Assembly: GCA_019241915.1 (NCBI GenBank)
Contig: JAFAWI010000190.1
Coordinates: 1 to 5,494, forward strand
DNA length: 5,494 bases
Direction of reading: 5' to 3'
From: Alphaproteobacteria bacterium
GTDB lineage: Bacteria; Pseudomonadota; Alphaproteobacteria; ATCC43930; CGMCC-115725
The notes beneath the pieces are model-generated. The model saw only the letters and a program-made list of their open reading frames with translations, searched no databases and was not told where the DNA came from. A program made the position numbers and the translations under genes. Each line of letters opens with the position of its first letter. Position 1 is the first letter of the stretch. Shown piece by piece: positions 1 to 5,155 of this stretch.

Positions 1-1345
1 CGATCAGCGCGATCGTGACGCAGTGAAAGGCCAGATCCCACGCCGCGTACCACGGGTATTCCCACTTGTCCGGCATCAGCAGCACGTCGGAATTGTAGAG
101 ATGGCCCCAATCCCAGTTGCGCCCGTGCAGGCGGTTCCGCGGCGGCGGGGGCTGCGCCGGATCGCCGCGCAGCCAGGTGCGGACATCGAGCAGGTAGAAC
201 TGCTTCGACCATAGCAGCCCGGCGAGCGCCTGGCGCTGCACCATGCGCGCATCCGCGTCGTCCATCGCGAACTGCACGCCGTTGTAGAACTCGTCCGCCT
301 CGGCGCGGCGCTTGCGCATGACTGCGCCGAACGCCTCGCCCTCTTCGACCACGGCGAGGCGAAAGCGGATGCGCGCCTCGGCGCCCGGGCCGAGTTCGGC
401 CCGGCAATGCGCGGCGACCTTGGTTCCGGTCTTGGCGGGGTTAACCGCGCGCTTGTCGCCGTTGACGATATAGTCGTTGATGCCGTCCTTGGCGTAGCCG
501 CTGTTCGGCATGCCGTAGAGCCGCCGCATATTGGTGTCGTTGTCGCAGAACAGCAGCTCCTGCGCGCCCTCGCAGGTAAAGCGCATCACCGGCATGTTGG
601 GGTGAAACGTCGTGACCGAGCCGTCGCCGTGCCCGGAGAAAACCGGTTTTTCGGCGACTTGCGACCACGACCAGATGTTGCGCGCCCACAAATGCGGCAG
701 CACGTGGATCGCCGCGGTGTCGGGGCCGCGGTTGGTCACCGTCACCTGGCACAGAATGTCGTCTTCCGCGCCCTTGGCGTACTCGATCTCGACATCGAAG
801 TAGCGGTTCCCGTCAAAGACCCCGGTGTCGAGCAGTTCGAATTCCGGGTCGTTCTGCCCGCGCCGGCGGTTCTCTTCGACCAGCCGCGCATACGGGAATT
901 CGCGCTGCGGGTATTTGTAAAGCATCCGCATGTACGAGTGCGTCGGGGTGCCGTCGAGGTAATAGTACAGCTCCTTGACGTCCTCGCCGTGGTTGCCCTC
1001 GCTGTTGGTCAGGCCGAACAGCCGCTCCTTGAGGATCGGGTCCTTGCCGTTCCACAGCGCGATGCCCAGACACAGGAACAGGTGCTCGTCGCCGAAACCG
1101 GCAAGCCCGTCCTCGCCCCAGCGATAGGCGCGGCTGCGCGCCTGGTCGTGCGGCAGGTAGTCCCAGGCGTTGCCGTACGGACTGTAATCCTCGCGCACGG
1201 TGCCCCACTGACGATCGCTGACATAAGGCCCCCACAGGCGCCACGGCGCCCCCGTGCGCGTCTCTTCGAGCCGCCGGCCTTCCGCCGTGTTGGCGATGCT
1301 GTGTCTGGTGTGGTGCTGCGCTGCGCTGCCGTGCGTGGCCGCCAT
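1..1345 (-). CDS. GH63 / MGH1-like glucosidase, N-terminal half (runs off left edge)
   Basis: This is the 5' part of a large glycoside hydrolase; 448 residues are visible and the reading frame is still open at base 1. From memory, this bacterial family runs to roughly 850-900 residues, so about half is missing. The sequence shows family-typical blocks: RLWGPYVSDRQWGTVREDYS (about 36-55), AWDYLPHDQARSRAYRWGEDG (60-80), LFGLTNSEGNHGEDVKE (109-125), a PTHSYM segment (134-139) and ELLDTGVFD (170-178). A beta-rich N-terminal domain is followed near 365 by the start of the helical (alpha/alpha)6 catalytic domain, with NWDWGHLYNSD (410-420) and YPWYAAWDLAFH (430-441). Asp437 in AAWDLAF is a candidate general acid by analogy with GH63; that is inference, and the second catalytic acid would lie outside the window. 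No signal peptide is evident, so it is probably cytoplasmic and acts on an alpha-glucoside or compatible-solute-type substrate, which I cannot specify. The ATG at 1345 was chosen because it precedes the conserved block by a normal distance; GAGGAG lies 15 nt upstream, rather far. It starts 31 nt after the preceding gene and is probably last in a three-gene operon. Confidence 0.88.
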   Translation of the reverse strand, partial: MAATHGSAAQHHTRHSIANTAEGRRLEETRTGAPWRLWGPYVSDRQWGTVREDYSPYGNAWDYLPHDQARSRAYRWGEDGLAGFGDEHLFLCLGIALWNGKDPILKERLFGLTNSEGNHGEDVKELYYYLDGTPTHSYMRMLYKYPQREFPYARLVEENRRRGQNDPEFELLDTGVFDGNRYFDVEIEYAKGAEDDILCQVTVTNRGPDTAAIHVLPHLWARNIWSWSQVAEKPVFSGHGDGSVTTFHPNMPVMRFTCEGAQELLFCDNDTNMRRLYGMPNSGYAKDGINDYIVNGDKRAVNPAKTGTKVAAHCRAELGPGAEARIRFRLAVVEEGEAFGAVMRKRRAEADEFYNGVQFAMDDADARMVQRQALAGLLWSKQFYLLDVRTWLRGDPAQPPPPRNRLHGRNWDWGHLYNSDVLLMPDKWEYPWYAAWDLAFHCVTIALI

Positions 1346-1376
1346 CGAATAACCCCCGCGCTCCTCTTCGCCCCGG

Positions 1377-1937
1377 TCAGCCGCGAAGCGCGGCGATGCG
1401 CGCCGCCGCCTCCGGCTCCTCGTCGATCTGCAAAGCGTCGTTGAATTTGTTGAAAAAGCCGCAAAGCGCGATGCGCAGCGTCAGCTCGACGACTTGCGCT
1501 TCGCTGAACCGCCGGCGCAGCCGCGCGAACAACGCCTCGGGCAGCCGGTTCGCGCGCTCCGTGACGGCGACCGCATATTCGACGACAAGCCGGTCGACCT
1601 CGTCCAGCTCAGGGTGGTCGCGGTAGTCGAGCAGCCGGTCGACGCCCGCCGCCGACAGGCCTTCCACCGCGAGGAACGGCTTGTGATGCGCGACGCAATA
1701 ATCGCACTCGTTGAGCTGCGACACGGCGACGATCGCCAGTTCGAGATAGCGCTTTGGCAAGGTCGCCGCGGCGCGCAGCTCCATCAGCAGCGGCATTAGA
1801 TGGCGCAGCGCCGCCGGCACGTGTGCAAAGACCGCGACCTGGTTGCCAAACGGGCCGTACGACCCGGCAAACGAGCGGTAGATGCCGGCCAGATCGGGCG
1901 GCAGCTCGTCCGCCGCGATGTCGCGCACCCGGGCCAT
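1377..1937 (-). CDS. AhpD-like carboxymuconolactone decarboxylase-family protein
   Basis: This is a complete 186-residue protein of the CMD/AhpD all-helical superfamily. It has the redox motif Cys78-Asp-Tyr-Cys81 followed by His85 (CxxCxxxH), inside NECDYCVAHHKPF. Glu66 lies 12 residues before the first cysteine. This spacing reproduces the Glu118, Cys130, Cys133, His137 relay known from Mycobacterium tuberculosis AhpD (recalled from the literature); the His132 position is Tyr80 here. The full motif argues for thiol-dependent peroxidase or disulfide reductase chemistry rather than gamma-carboxymuconolactone decarboxylation, although family members often act on unknown substrates. There is no signal peptide, so it is cytoplasmic; relatives form trimers or hexamers. 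The ATG at 1937 lies 3 nt after the TAG of the upstream PEP mutase-like gene. No good Shine-Dalgarno is visible there, so translational coupling is likely. The true electron donor is unknown; no lipoamide-dependent enzyme or thioredoxin gene is nearby. Confidence 0.9.
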   Translation of the reverse strand: MARVRDIAADELPPDLAGIYRSFAGSYGPFGNQVAVFAHVPAALRHLMPLLMELRAAATLPKRYLELAIVAVSQLNECDYCVAHHKPFLAVEGLSAAGVDRLLDYRDHPELDEVDRLVVEYAVAVTERANRLPEALFARLRRRFSEAQVVELTLRIALCGFFNKFNDALQIDEEPEAAARIAALRG

Positions 1938-1940
1938 CGG

Positions 1941-2777
1941 CTACCGCTTGGCCATCAGCTGCTGCATTTCGGGGTGCGCGATATTCGGGGCGATCCCGTC
2001 GAACCGGCCGGACGCCTTGATCTCGCGCGCGATCCGCCGGGTCTCGGCGAGCGCCATCAAGGTCAGCTGCGTCGCGGTCGTCACCCGCGCCACGCCGAGC
2101 GCTTCAAGCTCGGCAACGCCGGGAAATCCGGCCCGCACGTTGATGTTGACCGGCGCCTTGAGCGCCTGCACCAGCCGGCCGATCGTCGCGTTGTCGCGCA
2201 ACGAGATCGGGTAGAAACAATCGGCGCCGGCGGCGAGATAGGCGCGGCCGCGCGCCACCGCGTCGTCAAACCGGCCCGCCTCGTCGCCGATCTGCTTCAG
2301 GTAGAGGTCGGTGCGGGCGTTGATGACGATCGGCACCCCGGCCGCATTCGCCGCCTCGCGCGCCGCGCGGATGCGCGCGGCGGCGTCGTCGATGCTGCGG
2401 ATCGGCGTCGGTCCGGCGGTTCCGTCCTCCAGGTTCACCCCGACCGCACCGGCTTGGATGATGTCGCCGATCGAACGCGCGACGGCCTCGGGAGTCGCGC
2501 CGAACCCGGCCTCGATGTCGGCGGTCACGGGCACATTCACGGCGCGCGCGATCCGCGCGGTCTGGCCGACGACCTCGTCCCACGGCGCCGCTTCGCCGTC
2601 GGCGTAGCCGACGGCCCACGACACGCCGCCGCTCGTGGTGGCGACCGCGGCATAGCCTTCCGCCTCGAACAGGCGCGCCGTCACCGCGTCCCACGCATTC
2701 GCCATCAGCAGCAAAGGCGGGCCGCGATGCAGCGCGCGAAAGGCTTCGGCCTTGGCCGCCTGTTGCGCCCTGCTCAT
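1941..2777 (-). CDS. isocitrate lyase / phosphoenolpyruvate mutase family protein
   Basis: This is a complete 278-residue protein with the (beta/alpha)8 fold of the isocitrate lyase/PEP mutase superfamily. Visible signatures are LLMANAWDAVTARLFEAEGY (23-42), TTSGGVSWAVGYADGE (47-62, with Asp60), ADIEAGFG (86-93, with Asp87 and Glu89), VNLEDG (114-119, with Glu117) and INARTD (152-157). Asp60, Asp87, Glu89 and Glu117 fit the usual Mg2+ site that holds a 2-oxo acid or its enolate. The KxCGH catalytic loop of isocitrate and 2-methylisocitrate lyases is absent between Glu117 and Asn153, and no PEP mutase EDKxxxKxNS loop is seen. The reaction is therefore probably C-C or P-C bond chemistry on a small 2-oxo acid, but the substrate cannot be named. 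The ATG at 2777 was chosen because GGAGG lies 4 nt upstream and the family N-terminus begins here. A longer in-frame extension to 3107 has low-complexity sequence and would overlap the divergent TPR gene. It is the first gene of the minus-strand operon. Confidence 0.9.
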   Translation of the reverse strand: MSRAQQAAKAEAFRALHRGPPLLLMANAWDAVTARLFEAEGYAAVATTSGGVSWAVGYADGEAAPWDEVVGQTARIARAVNVPVTADIEAGFGATPEAVARSIGDIIQAGAVGVNLEDGTAGPTPIRSIDDAAARIRAAREAANAAGVPIVINARTDLYLKQIGDEAGRFDDAVARGRAYLAAGADCFYPISLRDNATIGRLVQALKAPVNINVRAGFPGVAELEALGVARVTTATQLTLMALAETRRIAREIKASGRFDGIAPNIAHPEMQQLMAKR

Positions 2778-2781
2778 GCTC

Positions 2782-2786
2782 CCTCC
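2782..2786 (-). promoter_or_regulatory. Shine-Dalgarno site of the PEP mutase-family gene
   Basis: On the minus strand GGGGGAGGGAGC immediately precedes the ATG at 2777, placing GGAGG 4 nt from the start codon. It is the clearest ribosome binding site in the window. It decides the start at 2777 over the upstream in-frame ATG at 3107. Confidence 0.75.
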
Positions 2787-2790
2787 CCCG

Positions 2791-2816
2791 TGCCGCGCCG
2801 GCAGCGTGCCCCGGCA
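2791..2816. repeat. two adjacent small inverted repeats in the divergent intergenic region
   Basis: TGCCG-CGC-CGGCA (2791-2803) is followed 3 nt later by TGCC-CC-GGCA (2807-2816). Both dyads share TGCC/GGCA arms. They lie just upstream of the Shine-Dalgarno site of the minus-strand PEP mutase-family gene and next to its candidate promoter, so they could be an operator or a leader hairpin. In such GC-rich DNA short dyads also arise by chance, so the functional reading is weak. Confidence 0.3.
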
Positions 2817-2845
2817 ACCCTCCGGCGGGACGCCTCGACGGTCAA
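2817..2845 (-). promoter_or_regulatory. candidate sigma-70-type promoter for the minus-strand operon
   Basis: On the minus strand TTGACC (2845-2840) is a five-of-six match to the -35 consensus. It is followed after 17 nt by GAGGGT (2822-2817), which keeps only the A at position 2 and the T at position 6 of the -10 element. Transcription would start near 2810, giving a leader of about 33 nt before the ATG at 2777. The location is right, but the -10 is poor. Confidence 0.3.
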
Positions 2846-2870
2846 GCCTCAATCCGTGGACGCCCCCACT

Positions 2871-2900
2871 TTCGCCGGCGCGGCCGAGCAACCACATAAG
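2871..2900 (+). promoter_or_regulatory. weak candidate promoter for the TPR gene
   Basis: CATAAG (2895-2900) resembles a -10 element, with four of six matches to TATAAT. TTCGCC (2871-2876), 18 nt upstream, is a poor -35. The -10 overlaps a short dyad, CACAT-N7-ATGTG (2893-2909), that could bind a regulator. Transcription from here would start about 16 nt before the TPR start codon. It is the most AT-rich patch in the intergenic region, which is the main support. Confidence 0.22.
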
Positions 2901-2911
2901 AGCGATGTGAC

Positions 2912-2926
2912 ATGATCGCCGGATGA
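2912..2926 (+). other. possible four-codon upstream ORF overlapping the TPR start
   Basis: ATG ATC GCC GGA TGA encodes the peptide MIAG, and its TGA overlaps the ATG of the TPR gene in an ATGA arrangement. Just before it, ATGTGA at 2905-2910 is a start codon followed directly by a stop. The TPR start itself has no convincing Shine-Dalgarno sequence. Coupling by termination and re-initiation is therefore conceivable, but the arrangement could be chance. Confidence 0.2.
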
Positions 2927-4011
2927 GGCGGGGCACGGCGGAATTGCGGATTGGCTGGCCGATCAAGGCGGTGTGGTCGTTAGCGCCGGCGTCGTTGGCG
3001 CTGGTGTCGTTGGCGGTGGTCTCGTTGGCGGTCGCGGCGGCGCACGCGGCGGATGGACGCTCGGCGGCCGGTCTCGCCAAAAGCCTGGCGATCGAAGAAA
3101 GCCGCACCGGGCCGAGCAGCCCTCATCTGTTGCCGCTGCTCGATCGGCTCGCCGGCGCGCAGATCGACGACGGCGCACTTGCCGATGCGGCCGCGTCGCG
3201 CCGCCGGGCGCTGCGCATCGCGCTCCGCAGCTATGGCGGCCAGTCGCCGAATGCGGCGCTGGCAATGGTCTCACTCGCCGCGGTGGAGCTGCTGCGGCAC
3301 CGCTACAATCAGGCCGAGCCGCTGCTGATCGCCGCGCTGCCGGCGCTCAGCGCCAAATTCGGCGACGGCGGCGCCGCTTTGGCCGGCCCGCTTGCCGGTC
3401 TCGCGCGCATCGCGCTGGCCCGCGGCGATCTGCCCGGCGCCAAGGCGTGGGCCGCGCGCGCGCTGGCGATTGCGCAACGCAGCCGCGCCGCGATGTCGGG
3501 CGAGCCGTGGCGCGTGCTGGCCGCCATCGACGCCGCCGAGGACAGATTCGACGACGGCGAGCGGATGCTGCGCGCGGCGCTGGCGCGCGACGGGGCGCGC
3601 GACCCGGCCGGGCTGGAGACCGCGCGCGACCTCGCGCAGCTCGCCGGCGTGCTGCTGCGGGCAAAGCGCTTCGATGAGGCGCTGCCGGCGATCGAGCAGG
3701 CCGCCGCGATCGATCAGGCTCATCTGAGCGAAACGCATCCGCTGGTTGCCGACGACTTCACCGATCTTGGCCTGATCTATGCCGGGCTTGGGCGCGACGA
3801 CGCAGCGGCCGCGGCCCTCGGCTACGCGCTGGCCCTGCTCGACCATGCCTCCGGCCAGCAAACGCCGCGGGTCGCTTATGTCGAGCTGGCCCTCGCGCCG
3901 GTGCTGCGCCGGCTCGGCGCCGAGGACGACGCCAAGGCCGCATTCGGCGACGCCAAGCGCATTCTCGAATCGGCTGCCGACGACGAACAGAAACGCGAGC
4001 GGCAGCTGTAG
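2923..4011 (+). CDS. exported tetratricopeptide-repeat protein
   Basis: This is a complete 362-residue protein with an N-terminal signal peptide and a helical-repeat body. The n-region (1-18) carries Arg2, Arg3, Arg9 and Lys15. A hydrophobic core (19-40) is followed by AHA-AD, a good signal peptidase I site after residue 42. There is no lipobox, so it should be soluble in the periplasm or secreted. The rest is Ala- and Leu-rich and built of TPR or kinesin-light-chain-like helical pairs. The clearest are AMVSLAAVELLRHRYNQAEP (114-133), LAGLARIALARGDLPGAKAW (157-176), LAQLAGVLLRAKRFDEALPA (237-256), FTDLGLIYAGLGRDDAAAAA (279-298) and a degenerate final one (about 319-350). The SETHPLVADDFTDLG segment (269-283) matches the usual linker and start of TPR_10/TPR_12-type repeats. 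It has no enzymatic motif and is presumably a protein-binding scaffold. The ATG at 2923 gives a complete signal peptide; no strong Shine-Dalgarno is seen. It is divergent from the PEP mutase-family operon and convergent with the DauA-like gene. Confidence 0.85.
   Translation: MRRGTAELRIGWPIKAVWSLAPASLALVSLAVVSLAVAAAHAADGRSAAGLAKSLAIEESRTGPSSPHLLPLLDRLAGAQIDDGALADAAASRRRALRIALRSYGGQSPNAALAMVSLAAVELLRHRYNQAEPLLIAALPALSAKFGDGGAALAGPLAGLARIALARGDLPGAKAWAARALAIAQRSRAAMSGEPWRVLAAIDAAEDRFDDGERMLRAALARDGARDPAGLETARDLAQLAGVLLRAKRFDEALPAIEQAAAIDQAHLSETHPLVADDFTDLGLIYAGLGRDDAAAAALGYALALLDHASGQQTPRVAYVELALAPVLRRLGAEDDAKAAFGDAKRILESAADDEQKRERQL
2977..3036 (+). repeat. four tandem 15-bp repeats encoding the signal-peptide core
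   Basis: Four contiguous 15-bp units start at 2977, 2992, 3007 and 3022, each beginning TCGTTRGCG. The unit length is a multiple of three and in frame with the TPR gene. The units encode SLAPA, SLALV, SLAVV and SLAVA (residues 19-38). Units 2 to 4 are closest to each other; unit 1 has diverged most. The array makes up nearly the whole hydrophobic core of the signal peptide. Confidence 0.9.
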
Positions 4012-4012
4012 T

Positions 4013-5155
4013 CTAGGCGCGCAAACGCGCCGGGCTCAGCGTCTCGGCGTCAAGCCCTTTTGCCGCGATATCGGCCGGCAACCCGCCGCCGTCGATCAGC
4101 GCGGCGGCGCAGCGCGCCATCCCCTCGGCGGTCTGAATGCCGTAGCCGCCCTGCCCGGCCAGCCAGAAGAAGCCGCGCGCCAGCGGGTCGAAGCCGCACA
4201 CCGTGGTCTTGTCGGCGACAAAGCTGCGCAGCCCGGCCCATTTGCGCTCGATGCGGCCGACCGTCAGCGAGGTCGCGCCGGTCAGCCGGTCGATCGCGAT
4301 GGCGATGTCGAGTTCGTCGGGCTGCACGTCGCACGGCGGCATCGGCGTCTCGTCGGCCGGCGACACCAGCAGCCGGCCGCTCTCCGGCTTGAAGTAAAAG
4401 CTCTCCGTCACGTCGAGGGTCATCGGCCAGCGCGCTGCGTCAACGCCGGCCGGAACCGGGATCGTCAGCGCGGTGCGCCGCTTTGGCACCAGCCCGACCG
4501 GCGGCAGTCCGGCCTTCGCGGCGAGGTCGTCGGCCCAGGCGCCGGCTGCGTTGACGATAACCGGCGCCGCGAACTCGCCGGCCGCCGCGGCCGCCGTCCA
4601 ACAGCCGTCCGCAACGGCGAGCGCCTGCACCTCGGCGTCGGTAACCACCCGCCCGCCGCGCCGGCGCAACCGCCGCAGATAGGCTTGGTGCAGCTCGTGC
4701 ACGTCGATATCCATCGCGTCGGGTTCGTAAACCGCGCCGATCACGCAATCGGGCCGCAGCACCGGCACCATCGCCCGCGCCGCCGCGGCATCGAGCCGGC
4801 GGACGCGCGGATCGAGCGCTGACAGGTCGGCCCATGCGGCGTCGAGCTTCGCCTGCTGCCCCGGCATCCCAAACATCAGCGCGCCGCGCGGCGTCAGGAT
4901 CGGGTGTTCGGCAAACCCGTCGAGCCGGGCTTCGTAGCAAGCGCGGCTGGCGCCGGTCAGGACCCGGATCGCGCGGTTGCCGTAGGTCTCGGTAAACAGC
5001 GCCGCTGAGCGGCCGGTGCTGTGGTATCCCGGCTGGCTTTCGCGTTCGAGCAGCACGACCCGCCGGCCGTTTTCGGCCAGATGCGCCGCCGCCGCGGCGC
5101 CGGCCATCCCGGCGCCGACGACAATGGCGTCAGCGGTTTGCGGCAACGCCGTCAA
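4013..5155 (-). CDS. FAD-dependent D-amino acid dehydrogenase, D-arginine dehydrogenase (DauA)-like
   Basis: This is a 380-residue FAD oxidoreductase of the DAO family, numbered from a TTG start at 5155. The Rossmann dinucleotide motif is IVVGAGMAG (11-19), with Glu37 in VVLLERE as the FAD-ribose acid. Further blocks are QPGYHSTGRSAA (41-52), VNAAGAWADD (201-210), PKRRTAL (224-230), ESFYFKP (251-257), WAGLRSFVAD (306-315) and FFWLAGQGGYGIQT (329-342). These match Pseudomonas aeruginosa D-arginine dehydrogenase (recalled sequence) over the full length with a constant offset of five. Tyr53, Tyr249, Arg222 and Arg305 are kept as Tyr58, Tyr254, Arg227 and Arg310, so carboxylate binding and oxidative deamination are likely retained. 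His48 is Leu53 and Glu87, which binds basic side chains, is Ala92, so a different D-amino acid or imino acid substrate is expected. TTG at 5155 overlaps the PPOX stop (TTGA). The only upstream ATG (5290) gives an unrelated Arg-rich extension overlapping PPOX; a TTG at 5146 is also possible. No dauB partner is visible. Confidence 0.85.
   Translation of the reverse strand: MTALPQTADAIVVGAGMAGAAAAAHLAENGRRVVLLERESQPGYHSTGRSAALFTETYGNRAIRVLTGASRACYEARLDGFAEHPILTPRGALMFGMPGQQAKLDAAWADLSALDPRVRRLDAAAARAMVPVLRPDCVIGAVYEPDAMDIDVHELHQAYLRRLRRRGGRVVTDAEVQALAVADGCWTAAAAAGEFAAPVIVNAAGAWADDLAAKAGLPPVGLVPKRRTALTIPVPAGVDAARWPMTLDVTESFYFKPESGRLLVSPADETPMPPCDVQPDELDIAIAIDRLTGATSLTVGRIERKWAGLRSFVADKTTVCGFDPLARGFFWLAGQGGYGIQTAEGMARCAAALIDGGGLPADIAAKGLDAETLSPARLRA
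4016..4031. terminator. short GC hairpin at the convergent gene ends
   Basis: GGCGCG-CAAA-CGCGCC is a perfect 6-bp all-GC stem with a 4-nt loop, beginning 5 nt after the TPR stop codon. It also lies inside the last codons of the minus-strand DauA-like gene. There is no T-tract on either side, so it is not a canonical intrinsic terminator. It could pause polymerase or protect the TPR mRNA 3' end. The assignment is tentative. Confidence 0.3.

Noticed and set aside
407..1444. Plus-strand 345-codon open frame antisense to the glucosidase and CMD genes
   Set aside because: Its product is Arg/Val/Ala-rich with no family resemblance. The opposite strand holds strongly conserved GH63 and AhpD-type sequence. 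It is a GC-rich shadow frame.
2905..2914. TGTGA resembling a CRP/FNR half-site in ATGTGACATG
   Set aside because: No matching TCACA half-site occurs at the expected N6 spacing, so it is only a half-site likely to occur by chance.
1800..2915. Plus-strand 371-codon open frame
   Set aside because: It lies opposite the PEP mutase-family gene and extends through the intergenic region. The product is rich in Arg, Gly and His without recognisable motifs, while the minus strand carries clear ICL-superfamily signatures.
2778..3107. N-terminal extension of the PEP mutase-family protein to an ATG at 3107
   Set aside because: The extension adds 110 low-complexity residues and overlaps the signal peptide region of the divergent TPR gene. 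The ATG at 2777 has a good Shine-Dalgarno and matches the family N-terminus.
3271..3861. Minus-strand 196-codon open frame inside the TPR gene
   Set aside because: It is antisense to a consistent TPR repeat protein, is Arg/Gln-rich, and has no ribosome binding site or family motif.
3779..4822. Plus-strand 347-codon open frame
   Set aside because: It overlaps the end of the TPR gene in another frame and is antisense to the DauA-like gene, whose motifs are unmistakable. No protein-like features are seen.
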